Counted from the stretch's first letter, positions 10,671 through 20,616 are shown. The stretch: DNA of 64,000 nt from Litoreibacter ascidiaceicola (GCF_900129235.1 NZ_FQUV01000006.1:124001-188000); one strand, 5' to 3'. Made by a program: numbers and translations. The notes: generated by a model not told the origin, from the sequence alone.

Positions 10671-11300
10671 TTAAGCTGCTCGCCTCAGGTTTGTTATTAT
10701 CAAAAGCGCTGACGCATCATTGGTCGTGCTTTTCTGCTTGTTCACTTTGAAGTCCCATATCGTTGAGGCTATGTCCAGTTCCTCTTGATGCCGCTCACCC
10801 TTTAAAAACATGGCCGTTCCATTGTTCTGTAAGTGCATCTCGGCAAGAGAAAGCAGGTCCGCCAACGGCGCTAATGCGCGCGCCGTAACAACATCTGCAG
10901 CCTGAGATTGCAACGACTCTACGCGATCTGCATGTACATCAACTCTTAACCCCATTTCACGAGAGGCGGTGACAAGGAATGAGGCTTTGCGAACATCTGA
11001 TTCCACCAGGGACACGCGAAGTTCCGGCATTTTCTCCTGTGCTAGTGCTGCAATCACGAGACCGGGAAAGCCACCACCAGAACCAAAGTCACAGAGTTTT
11101 TTTGAGCTATCAGGTATTTCGTTGAAAACCTGTGCCGAGTCCGCGAAATGTCGAGACCAAATCTGAGATACCGTCGACTTGGCAACCAAATTGATTTTGG
11201 TTGTCCATTTTTTTAGCAAATCTTCATAAACGTAAAGTCGCTCGATTGTTTCACGTGAAACATCGTACTGCGAGGCGAACTGGTTTTGTTCACTCCTCAT
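10671..11300 (-). CDS. rsmG: 16S rRNA (guanine527-N7) methyltransferase RsmG
   Basis: Methylates G527 of 16S rRNA using SAM. I use ATG 11300 ([11 protein letters not shown]), which overlaps the mnmG TGA stop by one base (TGATG) and suggests translational coupling; a TTG one codon upstream is the alternative. The 209-residue protein shows the SAM-binding CDFGSGGGFPGLVIA at about 88-102 and VTARALAPL later. A perfect parS palindrome lies within codons for VSRET near the N-terminus, so coding and segregation functions share bases. Confidence 0.95.
   Translation of the reverse strand: MRSEQNQFASQYDVSRETIERLYVYEDLLKKWTTKINLVAKSTVSQIWSRHFADSAQVFNEIPDSSKKLCDFGSGGGFPGLVIAALAQEKMPELRVSLVESDVRKASFLVTASREMGLRVDVHADRVESLQSQAADVVTARALAPLADLLSLAEMHLQNNGTAMFLKGERHQEELDIASTIWDFKVNKQKSTTNDASALLIITNLRRAA
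11247..11262. promoter_or_regulatory. parS centromere-like site 1
   Basis: The 16-bp perfect palindrome TGTTTCACGTGAAACA matches the canonical chromosomal parS. It sits inside the rsmG reading frame. With ParB encoded 1.4 kb away, this is a very likely ParB nucleation site. Confidence 0.95.
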
Positions 11301-13174
11301 CAACTAGCACGCGCCTTTTCAGCCTTAATCTTACCAAGAATAAGCGTAAGCGCAGCGGGGGTGATTCCGTCCACCTTTGACGCCTGAGCCAAGGTTGAAG
11401 GTCGTGCGCGGGTAAGCTTTGTTTTCAGTTCATTAGAGAGGCCTTTCAGCTCATCAAAGCTGAAATCTCTTGGAATAACAATTGCCTCATCCTTACGAAG
11501 CGCCTCTGCGTCTCTGTTCTGGCGTTCCAGATAGTTGGCGTATAACGCATCGCGCGCCACCTGAACCCCAATCTCAGTTGGGTAAGAAGAAAGCGTAGGA
11601 ACCAAAGGACCTACCGCGTCAAGCGTCACGTCTGGGAAAGAAAGCAATTCGAATGTAGACCTCAACCGGCCATCTTTGTTAACTCGCAAACCTGCTTTTT
11701 CCGCCTCCTGAGGAGAGACGCGAATTGCTTCCATTTCCGAACGGAGACTGACCAGCTTTTCTTTCTTTTCATTATACACCGAAGCGCGCTCCGCCCCGAC
11801 ACACCCGATGGCAACGCCTCTTTCAGTCAAGCGTTGGTCGGCATTGTCAGCCCTCAGCGACATTCGATATTCTGCACGCGAGGTAAACATCCGGTAGGGT
11901 TCTTGAACACCGCGCGTGATCAGATCGTCAATCATGACCCCTATATATGCCTCAGAACGACCAAGAATAAATTCGTCCTGACCTAGGGCGCGACGAGCTG
12001 CGTTAACTCCGGCAACCAATCCCTGAGCACCTGCCTCTTCATATCCGGTGGTTCCGTTGATTTGGCCAGCCAAATACAACCCCGGCATGACATCAAGTTC
12101 TAGCGTTCTATTCAACGCTCGCGGATCGACGTAGTCATATTCGATCGCATAACCCGGCTGCAAGATAAGGGCGGCTTCAAGTCCTTGTATTGATTGAACA
12201 TACTGCTCCTGCACAGCCACAGGAAGAGACGTCGAGATTCCGTTGGGATACACGCTGTTGCTATTGATGCCTTCGGGCTCCAAGAAAACCTGATGAGAGG
12301 ATTTATCCGCAAAGCGCACAACTTTATCTTCGATCGAGGGGCAATATCGGGGGCCAATTCCATCGATATGGCCTCCATACATTGCTGACCGCTCAAGGTT
12401 GTCGCGAATGAGCTCGTGAGTTTTCTCATTCGTGTGCGTAATTCCGCAAGAAATCTGCTTTGCCGAAACCTTCTTGGACATGAAGGAAAACAGCTCCGGC
12501 TCGTCATCTCCGGGCTGGAGCTCCAATACAGACCAATTAATCGAATCACTGGCCAACCTTGGAGGTGTGCCGGTTTTTAGACGGCCCATTTCTACACCAA
12601 ATGTATCGATCCGCTCTGCCAGTCGCACCACAGGCGCATCCCCGACGCGACCGCCCGGTCGAGATTCGTCGCCTATATGAATAACGCCACGCAGGAAGGT
12701 ACCTGCTGTCAGCACCACTGAATGAGACGTAACTTCAGACCCGTCAGATAGAACAACGCCGCCAACTGTGTCATTTGCGACGATAAGATCTTCGACCTCC
12801 GCCTCGATTACCGACAAATTGGGTTGATTCGCGATAAGATTTTGGATCGCTGATCGATATAGCGCTCTATCCGCCTGCGCCCTAGGTCCTTGTACCGCAG
12901 GCCCCTTGCGCCTGTTAAGAAGTCTGAACTGAATGCCAGCAAGGTCTGCAGCTCGCCCCATCAAGCCGTCAAGCGCATCGATCTCGCGAACCAGATGCCC
13001 TTTTCCTAAGCCGCCAATTGCCGGATTACACGACATTACACCAATGGTTTCAGACTTTTGGGTGATTAGGGCGGTACGCGCACCAGTGCGCGCCGCAGCA
13101 TGCGCGGCCTCGGTACCAGCGTGACCGCCGCCAATAACAATCACATCGAATGATGAATGTTTCACGTGAAACAC
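11300..13174 (-). CDS. mnmG: tRNA uridine-5-carboxymethylaminomethyl modification enzyme MnmG
   Basis: FAD-dependent partner of MnmE that modifies the wobble uridine (cmnm5U34) of certain tRNAs. The 624 residues are the full family length. The dinucleotide-binding [12 protein letters not shown] lies at 13-24, followed by [14 protein letters not shown] and [10 protein letters not shown]. The start is GTG at 13174 with GGAG just upstream; its first codons MFHVKH are formed by a parS palindrome. It starts 2 bp after the mnmE stop. Confidence 0.97.
   Translation of the reverse strand: MFHVKHSSFDVIVIGGGHAGTEAAHAAARTGARTALITQKSETIGVMSCNPAIGGLGKGHLVREIDALDGLMGRAADLAGIQFRLLNRRKGPAVQGPRAQADRALYRSAIQNLIANQPNLSVIEAEVEDLIVANDTVGGVVLSDGSEVTSHSVVLTAGTFLRGVIHIGDESRPGGRVGDAPVVRLAERIDTFGVEMGRLKTGTPPRLASDSINWSVLELQPGDDEPELFSFMSKKVSAKQISCGITHTNEKTHELIRDNLERSAMYGGHIDGIGPRYCPSIEDKVVRFADKSSHQVFLEPEGINSNSVYPNGISTSLPVAVQEQYVQSIQGLEAALILQPGYAIEYDYVDPRALNRTLELDVMPGLYLAGQINGTTGYEEAGAQGLVAGVNAARRALGQDEFILGRSEAYIGVMIDDLITRGVQEPYRMFTSRAEYRMSLRADNADQRLTERGVAIGCVGAERASVYNEKKEKLVSLRSEMEAIRVSPQEAEKAGLRVNKDGRLRSTFELLSFPDVTLDAVGPLVPTLSSYPTEIGVQVARDALYANYLERQNRDAEALRKDEAIVIPRDFSFDELKGLSNELKTKLTRARPSTLAQASKVDGITPAALTLILGKIKAEKARAS
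13158..13173. promoter_or_regulatory. parS centromere-like site 2
   Basis: A second exact copy of TGTTTCACGTGAAACA begins one base after the first base of the mnmG GTG start codon and encodes most of MFHVKH. It is 1.9 kb from the other copy and 3.3 kb from parB. Confidence 0.95.
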
Positions 13175-13176
13175 TC

Positions 13177-14457
13177 CTATTTGCCCAAACAGAAACTTGC
13201 GAATATCTCATCCAGCACGGATTCGACGTCGACGCGTCCTATCATACTTTCTAGCGCCCTGACAGCGGTCCTAAGCTCCTCTGCTGCAATCTCCGCCCGA
13301 TCCATCCCGTAAAGCATCTCTCGGTCGCAGCCTGCCAACGCGCCAGACGCCCGATGCAGTGCAATTCTATGCCGTTCTCTTATCGCCAAACCCGCACCTG
13401 ATGCGCGATGTTCCAAAACCGCATGCACCTTTGCCAGCAGGTCCGGAACCCCTTGACCCGTCAAGCCAGACAGACCGGAGCCTGTTTGATCGGCTTTCCC
13501 CCGTACAACGATATCATCCTGCAGAACCTTCAACGGAAGTACAGCATCAGCGCTTTCCACCAAAAAAACGCGCAGATCGGCAATTTCTGCACGCCTCAAC
13601 GCTCGGTCAATACCGATGGATTCAACTTCATCATCCGTGTCACGCAACCCAGCAGTATCAAGAAACGTCACGGGCAAGCCGCGTAAATCCATCCTAACTT
13701 CGATGATGTCCCGCGTTGTCCCCGCCACAGAAGACGTAATCGCCGCCTCACGGCCTGCTAAAGTATTCAACAGCGTGGACTTGCCAATATTCGGAGGACC
13801 AACAATCGCGACTTCAAACCCGTCACGGATCCGCTCCGCAGCAGTAACACCTTCAGCCATTTGATCTAGTTCACTCCGAACGCCGGAGGTAAGCGCGCGA
13901 ACCTCAGGCGAAACATCCACCGGAACATCTTCGTCGGCGAAGTCTATAGTCGCCTCAAGAAGCGCTGCGGCGCGTATCAAATCGCGGCGCCAGCCTTCAG
14001 CTTTCTCACCCAAGGCGCCGCTGAAAACCCGAACCGCCTGCCGACGTTGCGCCTCGGTCTCTGCATCAATCAGGTCGGCTAGCCCTTCGACTTGGGCTAG
14101 ATCCAGACACCCGTTTTCCAAAGCGCGGCGCGTGAATTCTCCGGGCTCGGCAAGCCTCACACCATCCATGTCGCCAAGCAGCTTCAACAAGGCAGATACG
14201 ATTGCCGGACTGCCATGTACTTGAAACTCGACGACCCGCTCACCTGTGAAGCTAGCACCCTCGGCAAACCCAAGGACAAGCGATTGGTCAATTAGACCCC
14301 CGTTGCCATCCCGAAGCTCGACTAACAAAGGTTTACGGACCGGAATATCGCGACCAGTCAAGACAGCAGCTACCTCAAAGGCCAACGGCCCACTGAGGCG
14401 GACGATAGAAACACCAGCTTTACCCCGCGCCGTAGCGAGGGCGAATATCGTGTCCAT
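13177..14457 (-). CDS. mnmE: tRNA modification GTPase MnmE
   Basis: GTPase that works with MnmG in wobble-uridine modification, using tetrahydrofolate-bound one-carbon units. The protein has 426 residues: an N-terminal folate-binding domain ([20 protein letters not shown]), a helical domain, an inserted G domain with G1 GPPNIGKS at 220-227 and switch DTAGLRDT, and the C-terminal signature FCLGK (the CxGK motif). The start MDTIFALAT is ATG 14457. It heads the mnmE-mnmG-rsmG-parAB cluster, 31 bp downstream of rho. Confidence 0.97.
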   Translation of the reverse strand: MDTIFALATARGKAGVSIVRLSGPLAFEVAAVLTGRDIPVRKPLLVELRDGNGGLIDQSLVLGFAEGASFTGERVVEFQVHGSPAIVSALLKLLGDMDGVRLAEPGEFTRRALENGCLDLAQVEGLADLIDAETEAQRRQAVRVFSGALGEKAEGWRRDLIRAAALLEATIDFADEDVPVDVSPEVRALTSGVRSELDQMAEGVTAAERIRDGFEVAIVGPPNIGKSTLLNTLAGREAAITSSVAGTTRDIIEVRMDLRGLPVTFLDTAGLRDTDDEVESIGIDRALRRAEIADLRVFLVESADAVLPLKVLQDDIVVRGKADQTGSGLSGLTGQGVPDLLAKVHAVLEHRASGAGLAIRERHRIALHRASGALAGCDREMLYGMDRAEIAAEELRTAVRALESMIGRVDVESVLDEIFASFCLGK

Positions 14458-14488
14458 ATTCTTATACCTTACTGTTTTTAAACAGAAA

Positions 14489-15760
14489 TTAGGTGTTCAT
14501 TGAGTCGAAGAAGTCTGCGTTTGACTTGGTTTGCTTGAGCTTCCCAATCAGGAACTCGATCGCATCTGTTGTCCCCATAGGGTTCAGAATACGGCGCAGT
14601 ACGAAAGTCTTCTGAAGATCGTTCTTATCGACCAACAGCTCTTCTTTCCGCGTACCAGACTTAAGAATATCCATCGCAGGGAAGACGCGCTTATCGGCAA
14701 CTTTGCGATCCAGAACGATCTCGGAGTTACCCGTCCCTTTGAATTCCTCAAAGATCACCTCGTCCATCCGGGAGCCGGTGTCGATCAGAGCCGTAGCGAT
14801 GATCGTCAGAGAGCCGCCTTCCTCGATGTTACGTGCAGCCCCGAAAAAGCGCTTAGGCCGCTGTAGCGCGTTCGCATCGACACCACCGGTCAAAACCTTA
14901 CCGGATGAAGGGACCACGGTGTTAAACGCACGGCCCAAACGGGTGATGGAGTCCAAAAGGATCACAACATCACGCTTATGCTCGACCAGACGCTTGGCTT
15001 TCTCGATAACCATTTCTGCCACACCGACGTGACGGGTCGCAGGCTCATCAAAAGTGGAGCTCACAACTTCGCCCTTAACCGAGCGCTGCATATCCGTCAC
15101 CTCTTCGGGACGCTCGTCAATCAGCAGGACGATCAGGTAGCATTCGGGGTGATTTTCTTCGATCGACTTGGCGATATTCTGCAACAAAACCGTTTTACCA
15201 GTCCGCGGTGGTGCCACGATCAAAGACCGTTGGCCTTTACCGATGGGTGCAACCAAATCGATGATCCGTGCAGAGCGGTCTTTCACGGTCGGGTCTTGCC
15301 GCTCCATTGTCATCCGCTCGTCAGGATAAAGCGGCGTCAGGTTGTCGAAAGATACTTTATGACGCGCTTTCTCGGGATCCTCGAAGTTGATCAGCGTCAC
15401 CGATGTGATCGCGAAGTAACTTTCATTGTCACCCGGCGCGCTCATGACACCTTCAACCGTGTCCCCTGTGCGTAGCGAGTGCTTGCGGATCATATCAGGC
15501 GATACATAAATATCGTCAGGACCCGGCAGATAGTTTGCCTCTGGAGAGCGCAGAAAGCCGAAGCCGTCCTGCAAAACTTCCAGCACACCGTCGCCCGAGA
15601 TTTCCCAGCCTTCTTCCGCCCGCTCCTTGAGGATCGAGAACATTATGTCCCCTTTCCGCATCGTGGAAGCGTTTTCAATTTCCAGCTCCTCAGCCATAGC
15701 CACCAGATCAGCAGGGCTATTTTTCTTGAGGTCAGCGAGATTCAGCGTGTCTTCAGACAT
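14489..15760 (-). CDS. rho: Transcription termination factor Rho
   Basis: Hexameric RNA helicase that ends transcription at unstructured C-rich RNA. The 423-residue protein has the Rho N-terminal helix (1-50), a cold-shock-like RNA-binding fold ([23 protein letters not shown] at 66-88, a match to the RNP motifs), Walker A PPRTGKTV at 184-191 and the Walker B region [14 protein letters not shown]. The 124-bp leader back to hemJ contains a small hairpin (15826-15839). Downstream, a weak AT-rich hairpin (14472-14485) separates it from mnmE. Confidence 0.98.
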   Translation of the reverse strand: MSEDTLNLADLKKNSPADLVAMAEELEIENASTMRKGDIMFSILKERAEEGWEISGDGVLEVLQDGFGFLRSPEANYLPGPDDIYVSPDMIRKHSLRTGDTVEGVMSAPGDNESYFAITSVTLINFEDPEKARHKVSFDNLTPLYPDERMTMERQDPTVKDRSARIIDLVAPIGKGQRSLIVAPPRTGKTVLLQNIAKSIEENHPECYLIVLLIDERPEEVTDMQRSVKGEVVSSTFDEPATRHVGVAEMVIEKAKRLVEHKRDVVILLDSITRLGRAFNTVVPSSGKVLTGGVDANALQRPKRFFGAARNIEEGGSLTIIATALIDTGSRMDEVIFEEFKGTGNSEIVLDRKVADKRVFPAMDILKSGTRKEELLVDKNDLQKTFVLRRILNPMGTTDAIEFLIGKLKQTKSNADFFDSMNT

Positions 15761-15884
15761 AAGGGATCACCCAATTCAGGTGGCAGTTAAGCCAGGTCGT
15801 AAATGTATAAGTTCGGGAGTCATCACAGCCGGACGGCTGCTAGGGGTGCTGGGTAGCAACCATGACTGCATGAGTCAATGCGCG

Positions 15885-16337
15885 TCAAACCGGACGCGCG
15901 ATCACCATGATAACAATGATGATCATAAAAACAGTCGGTAGCTCGTTCATCATCCGGTAGGTCCGGCCGGATCGCGTGTTTTGGCCATCCCTGAATTCTT
16001 TATGGCGCTGATCCAACCAGCCGTGAAACCAAGTCATTCCCAGCACGGCACCAGCTTTGATCCAAGGCCAACCCTCCGACCAATCCACGATGCCCGGTGT
16101 GAAAACCAGGGCCAGCCCGAAAATCCAAGTGCTTATCATCGCTGGATTCATGATAAGCTTGAGTAACTTCCGCTCCATTATTTGAAACAGCTTGTCTGTC
16201 TCGGACCCGACTTCAACTTTCTCCGTATGATGAACGAACAAACGTGGCAGATAGAACAACCCTGCCATCCATGCGATTACAGACATCACATGCAGACTTT
16301 TGGTCCAAGGGTAAATCTCTGCCAGAAAATCTGTCAT
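15885..16337 (-). CDS. hemJ: Protoporphyrinogen IX oxidase HemJ
   Basis: Membrane enzyme converting protoporphyrinogen IX to protoporphyrin IX in bacteria lacking HemG/HemY. The 150 residues form about four hydrophobic helices. A conserved His at 16 lies in the first helix (SLHVMSVIAWMAGLFYLPR), and HHTEKVEVGSE follows; RKLLKLIMNPA is the second family block. In related genomes hemE and hemJ flank this position; hemE is not in this window. The gene abuts the putative origin and points away from it. Confidence 0.92.
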   Translation of the reverse strand: MTDFLAEIYPWTKSLHVMSVIAWMAGLFYLPRLFVHHTEKVEVGSETDKLFQIMERKLLKLIMNPAMISTWIFGLALVFTPGIVDWSEGWPWIKAGAVLGMTWFHGWLDQRHKEFRDGQNTRSGRTYRMMNELPTVFMIIIVIMVIARPV

Positions 16338-16419
16338 TTTCGCCTCGCTCTAAAGAGTTCCTTCTTAAATAAATAAAGAAGAAAGAAAAGATGATGTTGT
16401 TAGTAGGTACAGTGGATAG

Positions 16420-16428
16420 TGTGGATCA
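16420..16428 (-). promoter_or_regulatory. DnaA box, near-consensus
   Basis: TGTGGATCA differs from the TGTGGATAA complement of the consensus box by one base. It overlaps the IHF-like sequence and lies on the hemJ side of the AT-rich core. Confidence 0.6.
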
Positions 16429-16672
16429 AATACTTGTCCACGGATTGTCGATTGACAGAGAAGATTTCTTAACAGAAAACTCCGATCCAATAAAAACTTA
16501 TAAATAACAATAAGTTATGAGAATTATATCTGGTGGAGAATCTGTGAGTAAATAGTGTATGGAATTGCCTTGAGTTCCCTTGCACACACCCGTGTTTAGC
16601 GTACTCCACAAGGGATAAGGGCAGGTCCAAAAAACGAACAGTGTGGGTGGAATGACTGATCCGTGCAAACGC

Positions 16673-16681
16673 GGTGGATAA
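16673..16681 (-). promoter_or_regulatory. DnaA box, near-consensus
   Basis: GGTGGATAA matches the reverse complement of TTATCCACA at eight of nine positions. It lies 44 bp from the perfect box, in opposite orientation. Confidence 0.6.
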
Positions 16682-16724
16682 GACTTCCTTAACGCAATAA
16701 GTATCCCTGAGGTTTCCCTCAGAG

Positions 16725-16733
16725 TTATCCACA
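16725..16733 (+). promoter_or_regulatory. DnaA box, perfect
   Basis: TTATCCACA is an exact consensus DnaA box; its last base is the first base of the maf start codon, so DnaA bound here would also cover the maf translation or transcription start. Confidence 0.85.
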
Positions 16734-17332
16734 TGAACCGACCAATTATCCTCGCATCCAGCTCCGAAACGCGACAGACAATGCTGCGTCAGGCAGGGCT
16801 GTCCTTCACATCCAAAGTTGCGCGGATTGATGAAGATAGTATTAAAGCCTCGCTTCTTGCCGAGGACGCATCAGCCCGCGATGTTGCCGACACCTTGGCC
16901 GAGTTCAAGGCGCGCCGCGTCGCCGATCAGCACCCGGAAGCAGTCGTCATTGGCAGTGATCAGGTTCTCGAGTTTGAACGCAAAATCTTGTCGAAGCCAA
17001 AGTCTCCGGACGACGCAATCGCTCAACTCAACCAAATGTCGGGCAAACAACACAAGTTGCTATCGGCAGCCGTCATCTATCAAGATGCCAAGCCTGTCTG
17101 GCGAACTGTGGGTCAGGTCCGTTTAACCATGCGCACGCTCAACCCCGCCTATATCGAGGGCTACGTTGAACGAAATTGGGAGGAAATCCGCCACTGCGTT
17201 GGCGGGTATCAACTGGAAGCCGAGGGCGCGCGGCTTTTCGCCCGTGTGGATGGCGACTATTTCACAGTGCTCGGTCTGCCGCTATTAGAAGTACTAGGCT
17301 ATCTTACCATGTCGGGAGCAATTGACGGATGA
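16733..17332 (+). CDS. maf: Maf-family nucleoside triphosphate pyrophosphatase
   Basis: Maf proteins hydrolyse modified or canonical NTPs to NMPs; exact substrate cannot be read from sequence. The 199-residue product shows [18 protein letters not shown] at the N-terminus, the central GSDQVLEF with its catalytic Asp, [10 protein letters not shown] and the C-terminal [13 protein letters not shown]. The ATG at 16733 abuts a DnaA box and has no good SD. It overlaps aroE by 4 bp (ATGA), beginning the maf-aroE-coaE-dnaQ operon that reads away from the origin. Confidence 0.92.
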   Translation: MNRPIILASSSETRQTMLRQAGLSFTSKVARIDEDSIKASLLAEDASARDVADTLAEFKARRVADQHPEAVVIGSDQVLEFERKILSKPKSPDDAIAQLNQMSGKQHKLLSAAVIYQDAKPVWRTVGQVRLTMRTLNPAYIEGYVERNWEEIRHCVGGYQLEAEGARLFARVDGDYFTVLGLPLLEVLGYLTMSGAIDG

Positions 17333-18162
17333 CCAAAGAGACAATCCTCCTCGCGGGAGTAATTGGCCAACCGATAACGCAAAGCAAATCACCCGCGCTG
17401 CACGGGCACTGGCTGAAACGATATGGTATCAACGGGCATTACATTCCGATGGACGTCTCCAGCGTGAACTTGCCCCATGTTCTGAACAACCTGCCGAAAA
17501 TGGGATTCAGAGGGGTGAACATCACGCTGCCCCACAAGGAAAGCGTTCTGGATATTGCGGATGTCATCTCTGACAGAGCTGCGCTTATCGGGGCAGCGAA
17601 TACGCTTACATTCCAAAGCGATGGAAAGCTTCATGCGGACAATACCGACGGCATCGGGTTCATCTCGAACTTGAAGCAGGAAGCACCAGGATGGGATCCC
17701 AAAGCGGGTCCTGCCTTGGTTCTTGGCGCGGGTGGCGCATCGCGGGCCATCGTTGCCGCGCTTTTGCATGAAAAAGTACCGGAAATTATCCTGACCAACC
17801 GCACCCGAGCCAGAGCGGACGCGTTAAAGGCGCATTTTGGCGGAAAAATCAAAGTCGTGGACTGGACACAAGCCGCAAGCCACCTTGAAGAGGCTACCAC
17901 TCTTATCAACACAACCGCCTTGGGTATGGTTGGCAAGGAAGAGCTGAAATTCAACTTGGATGCGCTGACGCCAAAAACGCTGGTGACCGACATTGTGTAC
18001 AACCCGCTGATCACCCCATTCCTTGCGCGCGCCCAAGAACGTGGGTGCTTCACTGTGGACGGACTTGGAATGCTGCTTCACCAAGCCGTACCGGGGTTCG
18101 AGAGATGGTTTGGCAGGGCGCCTGAAGTGGATGAAGACCTGCGTCGCGCTGTTTTGGGATGA
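17329..18162 (+). CDS. aroE: Shikimate dehydrogenase
   Basis: Reduces 3-dehydroshikimate to shikimate with NADPH in aromatic amino acid synthesis. The 277-residue protein has the substrate-site SKSPALH near 19-25, NITLPHKE (catalytic Lys) near 64-71, NTDGIGF, the NADP-binding [16 protein letters not shown] and the C-terminal GLGMLLHQA. The start overlaps maf by 4 bp and the end overlaps coaE by 4 bp, suggesting translational coupling through the operon. Confidence 0.97.
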   Translation: MTKETILLAGVIGQPITQSKSPALHGHWLKRYGINGHYIPMDVSSVNLPHVLNNLPKMGFRGVNITLPHKESVLDIADVISDRAALIGAANTLTFQSDGKLHADNTDGIGFISNLKQEAPGWDPKAGPALVLGAGGASRAIVAALLHEKVPEIILTNRTRARADALKAHFGGKIKVVDWTQAASHLEEATTLINTTALGMVGKEELKFNLDALTPKTLVTDIVYNPLITPFLARAQERGCFTVDGLGMLLHQAVPGFERWFGRAPEVDEDLRRAVLG

Positions 18163-18758
18163 CCACCAAGCGTTTCATTTTGGGCCTGACCGGCTCCATC
18201 GGGATGGGAAAGTCGACGACAGCCCAAATGTTCCGCGATCTTGGTGTGCCCGTCTGGGACGCAGATCAGGCAGTGGCTGAACTGTACTCGAAAGGCGGCG
18301 GTGCAGTTGAAGCGTTGCACGCGCTAAACTCAAACTTCGTTGTAGATGGTGCGGCTGACCGTCAGGAAATGAAGCAAGCTATCGCTGCAGACGCGTCTGT
18401 TCTGACAAAAATCGAAAATGTAATTCACCCACTGGTGCGTGCTCATCGAGAGAAGTTTCTTTCAAGTCACGCCAAAGACAAGCTTGTTGTCCTAGATATT
18501 CCGCTGCTGTTTGAAACCGGTGCACAGGATCAGGTTGATGCGATTCTGGTCGTTTCAGCACCAGCTCATGTGCAGCGGGAACGGGTACTTGAGCGGGGAA
18601 CGATGTCGCCGGAGATGTTTGAAGCGATCCTTGCCAAACAACTCCCCGACGCGCAAAAACGCGCCCGTGCGGACCACATTATAGAAACCTTGACCCTTGA
18701 AGGTACCAAGGCTGACGTGACATCTTTGGTCGAGAACTTGAGGGCCAGACATGCGTGA
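18159..18758 (+). CDS. coaE: Dephospho-CoA kinase
   Basis: Last step of coenzyme A synthesis: ATP-dependent phosphorylation of dephospho-CoA. The 199-residue protein carries the P-loop GSIGMGKS at 12-19, the conserved VWDADQAV, VLDIPLLFETG and RVLERGTMSPE segments. It overlaps aroE by 4 bp and dnaQ by 8 bp. Confidence 0.97.
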   Translation: MTTKRFILGLTGSIGMGKSTTAQMFRDLGVPVWDADQAVAELYSKGGGAVEALHALNSNFVVDGAADRQEMKQAIAADASVLTKIENVIHPLVRAHREKFLSSHAKDKLVVLDIPLLFETGAQDQVDAILVVSAPAHVQRERVLERGTMSPEMFEAILAKQLPDAQKRARADHIIETLTLEGTKADVTSLVENLRARHA

Positions 18759-19443
18759 AATTGTACTAGATACCGAGACCACCGGCTTTGAACCGGGAGA
18801 AGGCGACCGCATCGTCGAGATCGGCGCGGTCGAGCTTTTCAATCACATGCCAACCGGCAAGGTGTACCACCAGTATATCAACCCTGAGCGCTCCATGCCC
18901 CAAGGGGCGTTTGAGGTTCACGGGCTTGGCGATGAATTCCTGCGCGACAAACCAGTGTTTAAAAAGGTCGGTCAGGCGTTTCTGGATTTTGTTGGTGACG
19001 CTACACTGGTTATTCATAACGCAGCTTTCGACATGAAGTTTCTGAATGCGGAGCTTGGGTGGGGCGGGTTCGCGCTGCTGCCCAACAATCAGGCGCTCGA
19101 TACCTTGACGATTGCGCGAAAGAAGTTCCCGGGGTCGCCTGCGTCTTTGGATGCACTGTGCCGCCGCTTTGGTATCGACAACTCGGCGCGCGAAAAGCAC
19201 GGGGCGCTCCTTGATAGCGAGATTCTGGCGGAGGTGTATCTGGAGTTGATCGGTGGCCGTCAGCCCGATTTGGTGCTGTCTGCTTCAAGCGGATCAACCA
19301 GCCAGGGTGCGGCTTCAGACGCATGGCGTCCAATGCCAAGGCCGGAGCCGCTAGCGCCTCGGATTACCGAGGAAGAGCGCGCCGCCCACCAAGTCTTCGT
19401 AGACAAACTGGGCGACGCTGCTTTGTGGAAGTCGCAGACTTAA
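18751..19443 (+). CDS. dnaQ: DNA polymerase III epsilon subunit (proofreading exonuclease)
   Basis: 3'-5' exonuclease that proofreads for the replicative polymerase. The 230 residues contain all three exonuclease motifs: Exo I with D7 and E9 in LDTETTGFEPG, Exo II HNAAFDMKFLN, and Exo III HGALLDSEILAEVYLEL. The residues after about 190 form a poorly conserved linker and tail used in other species to contact the alpha subunit. It ends in a 4-bp convergent overlap with secB. Confidence 0.96.
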   Translation: MREIVLDTETTGFEPGEGDRIVEIGAVELFNHMPTGKVYHQYINPERSMPQGAFEVHGLGDEFLRDKPVFKKVGQAFLDFVGDATLVIHNAAFDMKFLNAELGWGGFALLPNNQALDTLTIARKKFPGSPASLDALCRRFGIDNSAREKHGALLDSEILAEVYLELIGGRQPDLVLSASSGSTSQGAASDAWRPMPRPEPLAPRITEEERAAHQVFVDKLGDAALWKSQT

Positions 19444-19940
19444 GCGTCTGCGGTTTTTGCTGCGGCCTCGGCCTGCGCACGGCGTGCCAGCTCGTTGCGA
19501 TACAGCGCAAGGAAGTCGATCGTTTCCAAGTTCAATGGCGGGAAGCCGCCGTCACGGGTCACGTCGGATACGATACGACGCAAGAACGGGAACAACATGC
19601 GCGGGCACTCGATCATCAGATACGGGTGCAGCTGGTCTTCTGGCACGTTCTCAACGTGGAAGATGCCTGTATATTCCAGCTCCATCAGGAAGATCGGCTT
19701 GCCTTCGCCAGTGGTTTTGGCGGTGACTTCCAGCTTGGTGGACACTTCAAACTGGTTCTCGTCGCCGCGTTTTTTCGCGTCGAGATTTACCTGAACCTGA
19801 ATGTCCGGCGTCTGGTCGCCCTCGCCCAGACCCTTTTGGGCTGCGATATTCTCAAAGGACATATCCTTGATGAACTGAGCCAGAACTTGCATGCGGGGTG
19901 GTGTTGGGGCGGCAGGTGCCGCGCCGTTTTCTTCGGCCAT
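19440..19940 (-). CDS. secB: Protein-export chaperone SecB
   Basis: Tetrameric chaperone that holds preproteins unfolded and hands them to SecA, which is encoded at 50.4 kb. The 166 residues include the Ala/Pro-rich N-terminus common in alphaproteobacteria, QFIKDMSFEN, FLMELEYTGIF and the C-terminal PPLNLETIDFLALY block. It is monocistronic here, convergent with dnaQ and 69 bp from fxsA, which lies upstream on the same strand. Confidence 0.97.
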   Translation of the reverse strand: MAEENGAAPAAPTPPRMQVLAQFIKDMSFENIAAQKGLGEGDQTPDIQVQVNLDAKKRGDENQFEVSTKLEVTAKTTGEGKPIFLMELEYTGIFHVENVPEDQLHPYLMIECPRMLFPFLRRIVSDVTRDGGFPPLNLETIDFLALYRNELARRAQAEAAAKTADA

Positions 19941-20009
19941 CTGAGGCGTCTCCTTAAAGCGAGAAATAAAGCTGCGATGTGCTTAGCAGGTCGTCACGTT
20001 CGCCTCAAC

Positions 20010-20498
20010 TCAATGCCGTGTCCAGCCTGAAGGTGGTTGATGCGTCGGGCGAGGGGCATCGTCGTCCAATTCGGAAAAATCGCCATCAATCACATCACTG
20101 TCGGGCCGCGGCCTTTGCTCGCGGCGATAGTCTGTTTGAACGAAGCTTTGCACTTTCACCTTGCTTCTGATCCAATTGAACAATGCCAGACGAAGTGGAG
20201 GAACCAGCAAAGCAAAGCCGACAGCATCGGTGAAGAATCCGGGCGTCAGGAGCAGCAATCCGGACGCCAGAATCATGGCACCATGTGCCAGTGATTCAGT
20301 TGGATCCTGAAATTCCTGCAAGTTGGACCGAATTTGCGACATGGCCATAAGACCCTGCGCACGCACTAGAAACGTCCCCAGAATAGCAGTCAAAATCACA
20401 ATCGCCAGCGTCGGCCAAAGGCCAAGCCACCCACCGACTTGGATAAACAATGCGATCTCCACAATCGGGATCGTCACGAAGAGCAAAAATAGCCACAT
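20010..20498 (-). CDS. fxsA: FxsA-family membrane protein
   Basis: Small inner-membrane protein of the FxsA family; in E. coli its overproduction alleviates phage T7 exclusion by F, but its normal role is unclear. The 162 residues contain hydrophobic segments at about 1-20, 24-46 and 70-100 (the last with GLLLLTPGFFTDAVGF, the family hallmark) and a charged, disordered-looking cytoplasmic tail rich in Asp, Arg and Pro. It is divergent from timA across 118 bp. Confidence 0.9.
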   Translation of the reverse strand: MWLFLLFVTIPIVEIALFIQVGGWLGLWPTLAIVILTAILGTFLVRAQGLMAMSQIRSNLQEFQDPTESLAHGAMILASGLLLLTPGFFTDAVGFALLVPPLRLALFNWIRSKVKVQSFVQTDYRREQRPRPDSDVIDGDFSELDDDAPRPTHQPPSGWTRH

Positions 20499-20616
20499 GG
20501 CAAAAGCCTATTCCTAGTAGAGCGTTTGGTGGACTTGTGTCCCCCTAGCACCTACATAAGAGGCTGAGTTCCAATTTGCCAACTTTCCGGCACACAGAGG
20601 CGTTGAAGAGCACACA

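Larger units (their letters stand above)
16338..16732. other. oriC: Putative chromosomal replication origin (oriC)
   Basis: A 395-bp non-coding gap, the longest in the window, markedly richer in A and T than its surroundings. It holds a perfect DnaA box at its right edge, two 8-of-9 boxes, and several weaker ones (16434-16442, 16602-16610). The most AT-rich stretch, about 16489-16530, contains a short inverted repeat AACTTA/TAAGTT (16495-16500, 16511-16516) and could be the unwinding element. A 12-of-13 IHF-like match (16424-16436) overlaps a box and one GAATC site is at 16538-16542. Genes diverge on both sides and parAB/parS are nearby. In rhizobia the origin lies between hemE and a maf-like gene, a comparable location. 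Confidence 0.85.

Noticed and set aside
14472-14485. CTGTTT-TT-AAACAG inverted repeat after rho
   Set aside because: The stem is AT-rich and short with no clear T-run in the rho direction, so calling it a terminator is not supported.
16469-16734. Minus-strand frames of 78 and 87 codons in the hemJ-maf gap
   Set aside because: They run across DnaA boxes and AT-rich sequence, lack SDs, and translate to nothing protein-like; the region is better explained as oriC.
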